In this document: positions 8,586 to 19,913 of the stretch, in pieces
Position numbering within the stretch: the stretch's first letter is position 1
Layout of the letters: every line of letters begins with the position of its first letter
Assembly (NCBI GenBank): GCA_009763385.1
Contig: CM019824.1
Coordinates: 32,804,446-32,868,445, forward strand
DNA: 64,000 nt
From: Coix lacryma-jobi var. lacryma-jobi
Taxonomy: Eukaryota; Streptophyta; Magnoliopsida; Poales; Poaceae
Direction of reading: 5' to 3'
Translations under genes and position numbers: made by a program
Notes under the pieces: model-generated
Seen by the model: only the letters and a program-made list of their open reading frames with translations
Database searches by the model: none
Told to the model about the DNA's origin: nothing

Positions 8586-10249
8586 AGACTCGGCATACAC
8601 CCATGTATCCGCAAATCAAGGATTATGATATCGAAGTGCATTACCATCCTGGTAAGGCGAATGTAGTCGCCGATGCCCTCAGTCGCAAGTCATACTGCAA
8701 CTGTCTGACGACGAAGCCCTATGATCTTTCCTTGTGCCATGATCTTGAAAGGATGGGTATTGAAATGGTACCACAAGGAACTCTGAGCAATGTCAGGATA
8801 GAGACCTCTATCAGAGAACTGGTCATTGCTGCACAAAAAGATAACCCTGGAATCAAGCACATCATCGAAAAGGTCCAGACCGGAAAGGCTGATTGTTTCA
8901 GGATCGATGATGTAGGAGTTGTTTGGTTCAAGAACCGTCTAGTAGTTCCCAAGGTGCCTGAGTTGAGACAGTTGATCCTTGATGAAGCACACCTGTCTAG
9001 GTTTTCCATCCACCCCGGCAGCAACAAGATGTACCAGGATCTGAGGCAGAGATTCTGGTGGACAAAGATGAAGATTGAAATCGCTCGCTATGTCGCTCGC
9101 TGTGATACTTGTCAGAAAGTCAAAGCCGTGCACATGAAACCTGGAGGAGAATTGCAGTCTTTATCTGTACCTGCCTGGAAGTGGGAAGATATCAGCATGG
9201 ATTTTATTAATGGGCTACCCAAGACCCGGAAAGGTTTTGATTCCATTTGGGTAATCGTGGACCGACTCACCAAACAAGCTCACTTTCTGCCAGTCAAGAC
9301 TATTTACACCGTCCCCACATATGCCGCCTTGTACAAGAACAACATAGTGAAGCTTCATGGCATACCCAAGACCATTGTCTCTGACCGCGGTACCCAGTTT
9401 GTTGCTAAGTTCTGGAAGGCGTTCCATACCTCACTTGGAACCCAGCTCTTATACAGCACAGCATATCATCCTCAGACTGATGGACAGACGGAGCGAGTCA
9501 ACCAGGTGCTGGAAGACATGTTGAGAGCCTGTGCTCTCACCTTCGCAGATACTTGGGATGACTGTTTGCCCTTGGCAGAGTTCTCATATAATAACAGTTA
9601 CCAAGAAAGCATCAAGATGGCACCCTTTGAAGCACTGTACGGTCGTCGTTGTCGTACACCTCTCAGTTGGTCCGAACCTGGAGAAAGGGAATTCTTTGGA
9701 GTTGACCTGGTCAAGGATATGGAAGAGAAAGTCAAGCAGATACAAGAGAACATGAAGATTGCCCAATCTCGACAAAAGAGCTATGCTGACAAGAGACGTC
9801 GACCTCTGAAGTTTCAAGTTGGAGATTATGTATATCTCAAGGTCTCACCAACCAAAGGAGTCACTCGTTTTGGAGTTAAAGGAAAGTTAGCACCCCGCTA
9901 CATTGGTCCGTTTGAGATTTTGGAATGTTGTGGCAAGGTAGCTTACAAGCTAAAGTTGCCCGATCATCTCTCCGCAGTCCACAATGTTTTCCATGTCTCC
10001 CAACTCAAGAAGTGTCTCCGAATACCTGAACATGTCGTGGAAGTTGAAGATGTCGAGCTAGAGCCTGATCTGTCCTACTCAGAATATCCAGTTCGCGTGT
10101 TGGACCACAAGGATCGCGTTACCCGAAGAACCACCACAAGATGGTACAAAATCCAGTGGAACCAGCACTCTGAAGAAGAAGCTACTTGGGAATCTGAAGA
10201 CTTCTTAGCAAAGAACTACCCCGACTTTCTCGAATCGCTGTCCATGTAA
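8586..10249 (+). pseudogene. pol: Tekay/Del Pol C-terminal part (RNase H end, integrase, chromodomain)
   Basis: About 554 open codons cut at the 5' side by copia-1. The first residues are the end of RNase H, with the typical HYHPGKANVVADALSRK ending. The integrase follows: HHCC zinc domain around 9000-9115, core aspartates in DFINGL and SDRGTQF, and the glutamate in QTERVNQ. After the integrase C-terminal GPF/GKLAPRYIGPF region comes a chromodomain with YPVRVLDH, WYKIQW and EEATWES, which in related elements targets integration to modified histones. The stop is at 10247-10249. The remaining coding sequence has no frameshift. The open frame extending back to 8414 is copia LTR, not gypsy protein. 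Confidence 0.92.
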
Positions 10250-10305
10250 GGTTTTGCCTTTATCCCTTCTTTGTCCTTTCATAAGACGTGGAATCTCGGG
10301 GCGAG

Positions 10306-10326
10306 ATTTCTTTAAGGGGGGGAGGC
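10306..10326 (+). promoter_or_regulatory. Polypurine tract of the Tekay-like element
   Basis: TTTAAGGGGGGGAGGC directly before the LTR start TGTAACACC. Purine runs here prime plus-strand DNA synthesis in LTR retrotransposons. The position sets the LTR boundary at 10327. Confidence 0.8.
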
Positions 10327-11477
10327 TGTAACACCTCTGGTGTTTAACTGTAATTAACTTGACATATCATCATTATCATCATTAAGCATCTTGATCATGA
10401 TTTCATGTGTATGCATTTTGCTAAGTGTATCATTTTATGTGAATTACCTCTATTGCAAAAATCCTAATTAGCCCACTTCTCTCTACTAGGGCAAAATGGT
10501 AATTTCATCTCTGTGATTAGTTTTGTGTAATTTTTGTTCCTTTGGTGTCTTGAAGTTTTGTTGTGTTGGCCAAAGTTCAAAAATCAGAATTTGATTTCAA
10601 ATCCCTTTTGCAAAACCCTAATTTCCAAATCCTGGATTTTATCCCTCTGGTGTAATTTAAAAATTATTCAAAATTTGGGGTTGGTCCAAAAAGCAAAGTT
10701 GTAGAGCTGTCAAAGAGAAACAACTTTGGTATTTACAAATTTTCAAGTTGCAGTACAAAGTTTTGAGTTATTTCAAATTCAATCAAACCCCAACTTTTGT
10801 TCCCTTTTCAGTTTTCAAAAAGAGTTCAAAAACTAATGAGTTTCTGGAAAAGTGTATTATAGCAAAGTTGTAGGTTTTGATAAAAGGAACAGCTTTCATG
10901 TTTGAAGATTTTCTAGTTTCAGTATAAAATCCAAAGTAATTTTGAATTGATTCAAATTTCAAAAGTGTCCCCTTTTTCTGTTTTTGAATTTTGTTCAAAA
11001 ACTGTTTGGAATTTGAAAATGTTCTTTTTGACAAAGTTGTAGATCTCATTTTTCTGAACAACTTTGGTATTGGGAGTTTTTGTCGCACAGTTCAAATTTT
11101 GGGAGCTTTTTGCAAAAGTCAGAAACTAGCCAAAAGTCAAACCCTACACCCTACACTGTTCCTCTTCTTCATAGCGACAGAGGGGGGGCCCGGCCATGGC
11201 GCCCGCGCCGCGCCTGCCGCACGCCCGGCTGCTCCCCACGCGCCACCAACCTGCCGCCGCTGTCGCCCTGTTCCCTCCGCGCCCGCGCGCGAGCGCTGGC
11301 CCTCGCTCCCGTCCCCTACAGTCCTCTCCGCGCCGCCGCCGCGTGGCCATCGTCGGCCGAGCTTGCGCCCGAGCCCCGGCTGCACGCCCACGTATCCGCC
11401 AGAGCGCAATCGAGTGCGCACGCCTCCGCAAACCTCATCCACACCACCCCGAGGTCTCTACCGGCCCTGGCCGCGGC

Positions 11478-11485
11478 TATATAAG
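11478..11485 (+). promoter_or_regulatory. TATA box of the Tekay-like LTR
   Basis: TATATAAG in a GC-rich context followed by a pyrimidine- and CCG-rich leader. The next 460 bases contain no ATG on the plus strand, which fits a real untranslated leader. The transcription start is inferred to be about 30 bases downstream. Confidence 0.6.
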
Positions 11486-11858
11486 CCCGCCGGAGCTCCG
11501 ACCTCCGCACTCATCTCCGCCTCCGTCGCCAGCACAGTCCAGTGCCTCCGCCGCTCCACCACCTAGCTCAAAAGCTCCGCCGTGTTCTTGTGCTGCTTCA
11601 CCACCCTCCAATTTTACCTCTACCGCCTCCAATCGCCCGGCGTAACCTCGCCGTTCCCATCTCCGGCAGAAACCCGGCGAGCTCGGGTTCGTGAAATTCG
11701 TCGCCTCCGGCCTCGACCATCCCTCACCGACCCCCGTGTCGTGTTCCTTGGTCCCGTGCGACTCTGACCAGACCCTTGCGGTCTCGTGTGTTGCGCAGGG
11801 TCGCCGGAGCGCCGCTCGCCGCTCGCCGCCAAAGGAGCTCCACCGAACCACCGTCCCT

Positions 11859-11926
11859 CGAGCCTCACCCTCGAGCGCGTGCCGAGCCTCACCCTCGAGC
11901 GCGTGTCGAGCCTCACCCTCGAGCCC
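11859..11926 (+). repeat. Three 24-bp tandem repeats in the Tekay-like LTR leader
   Basis: Units start CGAGCCTCACCCTCGAGCGC and repeat at a 24-base period (11859, 11883, 11907), the third being incomplete. Each holds a CTCGAG palindrome. They lie just before the putative first donor at about 11941. Confidence 0.75.
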
Positions 11927-12946
11927 TGTCTCCGACCCGTGGTAAGCACCCGAGGCCTCGGCCTCTGCTTCCACTCCGTCTCGCCCGAGCCCGAGCCTCG
12001 GCGGACAGACCCTCACCACTTCGCTCGAGCCAGGCCTCGAGAGAACCTGTGCACCCTCCGCCTCGTCGAGCCAGGCCTCGGACGAAACGTTTGGTTTCCG
12101 TCTCGCCCGAGCCTACCAGCCAGGCCTCGGTCGGCCGAGAGTTCCGCGATTCGCCCGAGCCCCGTTCCGACTCGAGCACAGTGCTCTTTTCCTTTTAAAA
12201 ATGGGAACAGTTCTGATATTTCATCTTTTTGTATGATTTTCTGTGTTGATCCAAAAATTCTGAAAATTTCACAGTAGACTCTTTATGCTCTGGAGTATTT
12301 TATAAAAATATAAAACTTGACTTTTCTGCAAAGATTTAAAAATGTAAAATTCCCCTTTTAATTGAAAAATGAAGGTTTTGGTATTTTTGGAGAGTGATCT
12401 ATAACTCCAAAAATCTGGAGATAAATTTCTATGTGCTAGTTATGCCTTTCTGAGTCTCTGGTAAAATTTTGAAGTCTTTTGGAGCAAGTTGATTTTTGAG
12501 CTTTATTTTAATTAAGGAATAGTGCCTTTTGTTAATTAAATGTCTAGATTTAATTGAGCACCTTAATGACCTCCAAAAATTATGAAATTTGTTTTGCCAT
12601 ATACTTGTACTCTAATGAACTTGTGTGATTAATTTGGTAATTTTTGGAGCACCTTCATAAAATGACCTTTTTAAATAATTAAGAAAAATAGAAAGAAATG
12701 ATTAGGGTTAGTGTGAATGCCCTGTGAAGTGACTTTTGGGATTGCGTGATGTTCATAGACCCCTACCCTTTGGTCTATGATGTTTGTGATGCTTAGGATA
12801 GTTATGATAAAGTCTAGTTTAATCAATTTTGCTTAAGGAAGAAATGGTTACTTTTATGCTCAACCTAGATTTCGTTTATGCCTTGCCTAAGAGTAATCTT
12901 GAATCAGTGGTATTGTCTTGCACCATAAGTCCATATCATCATTCTC

Positions 12947-14213
12947 ATGAGCATTCATCATTGCATCCGTATAGTTGACGAAGAAGGCCCTGAAGTCGAG
13001 GTAGCCGCCGAAGGATCCGTCCCCAAGGCAACCCCGAGCTCCGACGCTTATACCTACCCCGAGTCTACTCTTTTTGCCATCCAAGGCAAGCCCCGGTGCA
13101 TTTAACCCTTCCATTTATAAAATGTTTTCCTTAAATGCTTTTGAGTTAAATTACTGCATTAGGTTATAGGAGTTGTGTGATGACCTATTGCCTCCTGCAT
13201 TATTTACCTCCACCAAAGGATCCACCCGCCTTGTTTTAAAAAAACTATTTGCAAAATGCTTAGTGATGCTATATAATAGATTTGCAAAAATGCCAATTTC
13301 AAAAGTGTGATCACTTAAGAATCTTTATGGGATTTTGGCTTTACTCCCACTATTGGCTAAGTATCTGATCCGTACTTAGTCAATGGGAAGGAGGGGTTGT
13401 CCTTGCGTACGGTGCCGTCATGTCGTAGTCCGGGACTCGACAGTTGACACCGACCGGGACGGGTTGAAAAACTGACAGGACTGTTGCGCTTGGGTGAGAT
13501 ATAACCAAGGCACAGTTGCTGGCTGGAAAATTAGGGACCATCCGTATGGGGGCCTGCTGGGCAGGACTTGCAACTATTCACATACTACGGAAAGCTCTGG
13601 CTCCGAGAAATCCATTATTGGACCGACAACCGCGCACTGGGAGTGGAGAGATGGCGGAAGTAGCATGTACCCACGTGGGTTAGAGTCCCGGATTGGAGTG
13701 GTGTACTGTACTTCCGGGTGGCGTAGGACCGGGCCCAATAATGGAGGAATCGTGGAAGACGAGTTGGCATATGCAAGCTTGGGTGCTACATATGCAGTGT
13801 GAATAGGGATCCTCAGCTGAGTATTCTTTATCCGGATTAACGTTGCTCCTCGGTTATGGAGACTTGTTCCATTGACTCTCAACGGAGAGTGGTTCTCAAC
13901 TAGGAATGTTTTGAAATGTAAAATGAATCATGAAGGATGAAGAATTGAGGAATACTGAATCTTTCAAAATAAAATAAGATTTACAAAAATGCTTTTCTGC
14001 AAAATACTTGATCTTGCTTAAGCCTTACCTTGACTACCCTAAGCCTTCATTCCTGAGTCTCCTCCCCTTTTCTTTAGTCGGTTAAGTCTTGTTGAGTACC
14101 TTTGTACTCAGGGTTCTTTTACCCATGTTGCAGGTATGGCAGATCCCTCAGTATGCCTTGGACCCTGCTGTGTGACTGTGGTTCAGGAAGAGGCCGATGA
14201 GGCCGATGAGTGA
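12947..14213 (+). CDS. Putative spliced acidic microprotein in the Tekay-like LTR
   Basis: Predicted from splice signals only. Exon 2 runs 12975-13085 after acceptor ATAG and ends at a GC-type donor CCAAG|GCAAGC. Exon 3 runs 14134-14213 after TGCAG and ends in TGA. Both junctions are phase 1, and the joined frame is open and acidic, ending EEADEADE. An in-frame ATG at 12947 lies just upstream of the acceptor, so an unspliced start would give 72 residues. An upstream ATG in the first exon was not found. The same architecture appears in LTRs A, B and E. I know of no matching family and give no function. Confidence 0.4.
14093..14110 (+). ncRNA. Conserved GAGTAC hairpin in the Tekay-like LTR
   Basis: TGAGTAC-CTTT-GTACTCA forms a perfect 7-bp stem ending 23 bases before the last acidic exon. 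Equivalent hairpins stand at the same place in LTRs A, B, C and E. This is a structural element by inference, not a known RNA family. Confidence 0.5.
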
Positions 14214-14557
14214 TTATTCACCCTCGGGCTGGGTGATGTATCTTTATCGTTTAGTTGTTGTCGTCTGTTACCCTGCCAACTCTATCTATTTGAACTTTGG
14301 TCTGTAATAACTTCACTTTAAGTTTATGTTGAACACTGGTTTGTAAAACTATTGTTATTTAAGTCTTCCGCTATTTACTCCGATGTTATTTGTCAAAATG
14401 TTCAAGAGATTGTAACTGAATTGTGAGATGATCCTGCGGACATCGGGCACTGACGTAGCCCAGTGGCGAACCCGGTCTTAATCTCTTGGCTGTACGGATC
14501 GACTGTCAGTGGTTGATAGTGATCGGTGGGCCATGGGATTAGGGCCGTTACGTCACA

Positions 14558-15790
14558 ATAGCCCTCGACCATTGTAAAACTGTTCACAACCACATCAATA
14601 CAACCGGCCCTGTGCCGTCTTCGAGTCCTTATAGTCGTGTCGTCGAGTTCTTCGAGAGGAATCATCGATCCGTCGACCTCCGTAAGTACCGGCAACCTTG
14701 CTATCATGTCTAGTATCATGCGATGGATTTAGATATGATGCAAGTAGTCTCGTATGTTAAGCTTAGTATCGTGCGGCGGATTTAAGCTTATGACGGGAAG
14801 TTTTTACCTATGACTTGTATCGTGCGGCGGATTGAGTCATGAGTAAGAATAGTTATCGGCTCTGTTAGATTTGGCAGATCTAATAGATTCATCAAGTTAT
14901 CACGTGTTATATGCTTTATTTATTTAATTCATACAACACTTTTTGCCCAATCTAGATTGATCTTCGTTCGGCCTCGTTGCACGAGTTTGCTTGTGCTTTG
15001 CCAATTATAAGATCATGATGGCCGAATCGACTTTCAATCTAGGTTGTTACATGTTGCGGGTTCATACATGCCGATCATGTTTAGGCTTTGATAGAGCTGG
15101 GTGTCGTGCGGCAGGTACAGGTTTTAGATTAGTTTAATCATGCTTGGTTTGTATGTTTCTTCTTCATGGACCCCAGTTCGGCTAGTTTGCCGATTCTTGT
15201 TAAGCTTACATGAGTAATGAGTATATATAGATCTGTTCGGATGTATGTGTGCTTTGAGCTTCTTATAATTAGATCGTATCATGCGGTGGATTAATCTAAT
15301 TATAAGGAGTGGTGTAGATTTATAGCAAGTGGTATCATGCGGTGGATTAGCTTTGCTTGAGTTTATGCCTGACGGGTTTATGAAGGCTGGACGTGCGGCA
15401 GACTAGCTGGATTGGCCTATGCACATGTTATCTGAATAGATTTGTATTTACAAGTTACCTCTTTTATTCTTTTGTCACGTATGTATTCGGCATTCGACAT
15501 GTTTACATGCTTTCTCTTTATACTTGCCGAATGGCATATTAAACCCGTTTCGACAAACAGCTTCTATAGCTGTGTGCCGTCGTGATTGGCTTCCAAAGCC
15601 ATACATATGGAACTATCTGGTTTCATCCAGCATGTTCCAAGGTATTCTCATACTTTTATCCCTTGTTGGTTTTCAGGTCAAACCGACTGGCACGTCTCCG
15701 GGTTCGATACACCCCGGGCTCCCGATTGAAGCTAGCCTCGTTCGGCTTGCTGTGTGCCCTTGACGCGAGACGCCACGTTTTGCGTCAACA
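14558..15790 (+). repeat. Left LTR of the Tat-like element, 5'-truncated
   Basis: Nearly identical to 22543-23775 and ends GCGTCAACA. The first 307 bases of the LTR are missing because the Tekay-like element stands in their place; they should lie beyond its other end, outside the window. It contains several copies of a short motif, (G/C)GTGCGGCGGATT or ATCATGCGGTGGATT, spaced through 14720-15400. No coding sequence is seen. Confidence 0.9.
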
Positions 15791-15794
15791 CACT

Positions 15795-15817
15795 TTTTTG
15801 GCATGCCCGGTGGGACC
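15795..15817 (+). promoter_or_regulatory. Primer binding site of the Tat-like element
   Basis: TTTTTTGGCATGCCCGGTGG follows the LTR end after a few bases. TGG plus a GC-rich stretch at this spot is the usual primer site of Tat elements; the exact tRNA was not identified. An in-frame ATG inside the site (15803) is probably not the gag start. Confidence 0.6.
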
Positions 15818-15829
15818 ACTCATTTCAAG

Positions 15830-17878
15830 ATGCCTGAGATTAACAAAGATCAAGTCTTCGAGGTGACCATGGACGATTTGCCGCTAGAATCAAAAGATCT
15901 GGTGCAGCAAGCTTGTGATGAATTCCAGCGCAAGTGCTTGGAGACCTTCTCCAAGAATAAAAGCGGCAAAGTCTATCAGAAGCAGACGTTCCCGAAGGTT
16001 GTTCCTCATCACCAACTTGAGCTACCTGACGGTAGCGAAGAAGCGGCTCTCCAGAAGATGGCGGATATGATGCATAGGATCGTATCGGGAGCAGTGACCA
16101 GTCATCAGTCGGCTTTCCTGAACACCTTTCGTGCTGTCATGGTTGATACTTTCGGTCCAAACGCGGATAAGTATTTTGAAGAAGCTGCTGGTCCAGTGCG
16201 GGGGCCATTGTTGTTCCAAGTACCTCAACGCCGAAGAGTTGTCGAAAACAGTGGAGCTGGCCCAAGCACGGGTGGGATGGTTTCTTAGGAGACACGACAA
16301 CTTCCCCAGACCTATGGCCAGCTCACATTCGGCACAACAGGGGACGTCCCACCATCTGCTTCTAGAGTATCTCCTGTGGCAAACAGGATCCAGAGAGATA
16401 TGTTTGGAGACGGATATCGGGAATTTATGGACTATAACTCGATTAACGCTCTTCCGAATCCCGGATACAGAACTTCAGCAGGGTTACATGCTGGGGGGCA
16501 GACACAAACAACTCCTGATTCAAATGTCGACCTCATCATGCATAAGATGGCTGATATGATGCAGAATCAGTTCGGCCTAAAACCGAAGAATCAGACATAC
16601 ACGTACAAATCTCCCTACCCAGAATGGTACAATCGGGTGGCTCTTCCTCCGAGAGTCAAGCCTCCTACCGACCTTACCAAGTTCTCGGGCCAAGATGACA
16701 CCAGTACAAGGGAGCATATCATCCATTACCTGATGCAGCTTGGTGAAGCATCGACAGATGAAGCTTGGAGGATTCGATACTTCCCGTTGTCGTTGACAGG
16801 ACCAGCCTTCTCTTGGTTCGCCTCTCTGCCAGCGAATTCCATCAGTACGGGGGCGGAGCTGGAGCAGAAATTCCACTCATACTTCTTTACGGGAACCAGT
16901 GAGAAGAAGTTGGTCGATCTCATGAGCTTGAGGATGAGACCCGGCGAGACACCGCAAGAGTATCTGCACCGATTCAGGGAGACCAAAAATCTCTGCTATT
17001 CTCTGAATTTGCCGGATGACCAGTTACCGGGGATAGCCATAGCTGGCATGTTGCCGAGTATCAAAGAAAAGCTATTCGGCATGGAATTTGAAGACCTCGG
17101 GCAGTTATCGCAAAGGTTGGCAATGATGAGCAATCAAGCTCAGGGGTTCAAGAGGAACAATCAGTTCCAGAAGGGTGATGTAGCTGCCGAGATGTATCAG
17201 GCTTTCCTAGAGGAAGCAGATGAATATCATGATGAAGATGAGGTGGCTGCAGCCGAGATAACCTGGTCTAAAGAGCCGACTCAAGTCAACCAACGGTGGC
17301 TGAGGCAACACAAAGGTACTTATGACTTTGATGTGTCCAAGTCAGACAAATTATTTGAATACTTGTTGAAGGAGGGACGCATCAAGTTGCCGGAAGGTCA
17401 TCCTATGCTGCTTCCTGGGGGCGTCAAAGACAAGAAGTATTGTGGTTTCCACAACACTAAGTCCCATTCCATAAATGATTGCCGAGTGTTCAGAGATCGG
17501 GTCCAGAAGGCTATTCAAGGCGGACATCTGAGGTTCGATGGAAAGATGAAGATTGATGGTAGCCCTTTTGAGCAGAATACTGTGTCTTTCTCTGTTAACA
17601 TGATCAATGTAGCCGATCCCAGGGGTAAGGGTAAGATGAAAGTTTTAACCTCTGACAGAGCGAGGGAAGCTGGCACTATTGATCCCGATCGGCAGGTTAC
17701 GAAAGGAGAACTTCAGCGGGGAGTTCGGTTCCAAGATAGCCAAATTGAGACGGGTAACACCTCCAGGCCCAGGGTCACGACGCGCATTCTATTGAATAAG
17801 TGGCGTCGGGAACAGGAACGGTACCAGAAGCAGAGGCTTTATGAAGAACAGAAGTTCCTGGAGGAGCAGAGGAGGTAA
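15830..17878 (+). pseudogene. gag: Tat-like Gag, one premature stop
   Basis: One frame from the ATG at 15830 to TAA at 17876-17878, broken by TAG at 16286-16288. The part after the stop carries a clear retrotrans_gag domain (about 16600-17150) with the AWRIRYFPLSLTGPAFSWF region and the PGETPQEYLHRF motif, typical of gypsy capsid proteins. An acidic region and a basic coiled-coil end follow. Downstream of the TAA the same frame continues into a cysteine-containing region and protease, so gag and protease were probably one polyprotein. Two stops in about 1070 codons suggest modest age. Confidence 0.85.
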
Positions 17879-17887
17879 GAGGAAGAG

Positions 17888-19045
17888 ATGTACCGAAAAG
17901 AACGAGAAGATACGAAGAATCAGGAACAGTCTCATTGGGAATGCTCGTTCTTCCAGTATTGTTGGAACGAAGGCTTGAAGTTGCCTGTTAAGAACGACTG
18001 CCCTGAATGCAGTAGTCAGTACTCCGAGTACAGGCAATCTCGAGTCAACCGCCGTTCTGTCCATGAAAGGCTTGGGGCACGAATCCCTGAGGACGATCGG
18101 CGCTTAAAAATAAATAATTCTGAGAATCGGCAGGGAAGATTTGCCGATCGAAGCTGGGCTCATACCGAAGAGGAAGAATACCGTGAGTATGTCTGGCAAA
18201 AAGGACAATGGTGTCCGCCAGGTTTAAGGAAGAGCCAGAAAAGGAGAGTGCAACGCTTGAGGAACAGAGAATTAGAGCAAGCAGGCACCAAGACGAGACA
18301 AGTTTGGCGTCCTAAAGAGAAGCCGGATGGAGGTAGTCGTTCGGCTGATACATGCATGGCGTTCTTTCTCCCGTCAGAGTTTGTAGCTCCGGAGAATCAA
18401 GATGTCCAGGACGAGACATATTCAGACTTCAATGAAAGTGAATTTCAGGACTTATTGGCTCATCTCATCTTGGCTGAAAAGGTAGTATTTGATAAATCAA
18501 TCAGACACCGACACTTGAGGCCATTATATATGAGGGGGTATGTCAATGGCAAGCCATTAACCAAGATGTTCATTGATGGAGGAGCTGCCATAAATATCAT
18601 GCCATATACCACTTTCAGGAAGCTTGGCATGACAAGTGAAGATCTACTGAAGACCGACATGGTATTGAGGGATTTTGTGGGAAATTCTTCTGACACCCGA
18701 GGAGCAGTCCATGTCGAATTAATGATTGGGTCTAAAACCTTGATCACTACCTTCTTCGTCATTGAGGGCAGGGGGGCATACAGTTTGCTGTTAGGAAGAG
18801 ATTGGATACATGCAAACTGTTGTGTACCATCAACTATGCATCAGTTCCTCATACAGTGGATTGGAGATGATATTGAGATCGTTCATGCTGATGATTCGGT
18901 TAGTGTTGCTAATACAGAACCAATCTATTGGGAGTATGAAGGTGTCGAGTGTTTCTCTGGAAGAGCCTGGGAAGCAGGTCCTGTGAATGTCTTCGACGAG
19001 GACCAACAGCCGATTCAGACAATCGGCTCTCAGAGTAATTTTTAA
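17888..19045 (+). pseudogene. pro: Tat-like Gag C-terminal region and retropepsin
   Basis: Same frame as gag, separated by the TAA at 17876. The N-terminal part has a Cys-containing stretch (CSFFQYCWNEGLKLP...CPEC) seen in grass Tat Gag proteins, then a basic region. The retropepsin domain lies at about 18520-18800, with an FIDGGAAINIMP active site (DGG rather than DTG/DSG) and the conserved LLGRDWIH region. The frame ends at 19043-19045 with no reverse transcriptase after it. Downstream sequence does not resume coding, so the polymerase part was lost by deletion or replacement. Confidence 0.8.
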
Positions 19046-19913
19046 ATCTAACTAATGGTAATGGAGAAAGCTAGAGCCAAAGTCTCATATCAGCTGACAA
19101 GGAATAAAGTGTTGATAATGAAGCCGAAGTTGGATCAATGTGTGCAAGTTGGGATCTCGATATGATTCAAAATCTGCAAGCCTTTAAGGGGACTTCAATT
19201 ATTTCTTCATTACCAGAGCTCATGGAAGTTCAGGGAAGATTCATACAAGGTGACGTGCAACAGAAGCTTTTGATGAAATTGGAGATACATGGATTCGCTT
19301 CCACAACTTGGGGATTATTTCGAGTTGTACGTGACGGCCGGTAGCCTTATAGTAGGATCGGCCCTTATTTTTGAGTTTAAAGGAAAGATAAATCAACAAT
19401 CTGTTTTAGCCGAGAATGTCAAACCTAAGAAAGGGGTATTCGGCTGTGACAAGGCTTTTCGTTCGTGTACTTGTTAGTTGAAGCTTCGGCACTACTTGTT
19501 AAAGCCGAACGCATGGGAGTCGTGTAACTCGAGAGATATTTTGTATACAGCCGATGCAAAAAAACATCGCCTTTAGCAGAAAAAATATTCCAAGGAATTA
19601 AGTTATAGCCGACATTTTTACATATCGCCTTTAGTACAAGGATATTTATGACCTTGGTAACCTTGGCAGTTTCAAATTGGTAGGTTTGTCGGGGAAAGAG
19701 AAAGGTAAAGTGCAGTAAATGCAATGCCGGGTGACATGACATGTTAAGGATGAGATCTAGTCGGCTAAGATGACGTCATACATTCGGCAAGCGCTCTTCT
19801 AAAGGGATGTTGCGAACAGGAAAAGTCATTGAAAAAATCGAAAATGAGCATCATTTAGAGTGGAGCAAGTTCATCTGCTGCGAACTTCGTTTACAGGTCT
19901 GTCCTAGTACAAA
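19046..19913. other. Non-coding spacer between protease and antisense genes
   Basis: No reading frame above about 100 codons and no recognised domain on either strand. Autonomous Tat elements carry RT, RNase H and integrase at this point. The junction appears to be where that block was lost. Confidence 0.6.

Larger units (their letters stand above)
8586..14557 (+). mobile_element. Ty3/gypsy chromovirus, Tekay/Del-like, 3' half
   Basis: Plus-strand element with the end of RNase H, integrase, chromodomain, polypurine tract and a full 3' LTR of about 4.2 kb. The 5' half lies left of the window because copia-1 inserted into its RNase H coding region. Integrase before the LTR and a C-terminal chromodomain place it among chromoviruses, and the very long LTR fits Tekay/Del. 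Its right end abuts a Tat-like LTR that lacks its first 307 bases, so it inserted into that LTR. The likely target duplicate is ATAGC at 14558-14562. Confidence 0.9.
10327..14557 (+). repeat. 3' LTR of the Tekay-like element
   Basis: Starts TGTAACACC and ends TTACGTCACA, about 4.2 kb. Parts in order: AT-rich start (10327-11150); GC-rich block with a TATA box (TATATAAG, 11478-11485) and a leader without any ATG up to a good donor GTG|GTAAGC near 11941; AT-rich section; the two acidic exons described separately; the GAGTAC hairpin; and a final 350 bases. Apart from the acidic exons I find no credible protein. The GC-rich open frames of 11137-12277 overlap each other on both strands and look like by-products of composition. 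Confidence 0.85.

Noticed and set aside
11859..11926. Satellite or centromere-type repeat
   Set aside because: Only three short units within an LTR. No long tandem array exists in the window, although nested chromoviruses fit pericentromeric DNA.
11080..12277. Many long GC-rich frames on both strands in the Tekay-like LTR
   Set aside because: They overlap in several frames, have low-complexity Ala/Arg/Pro composition, match no domain and lack a plus-strand ATG in the main leader. High GC content explains them.
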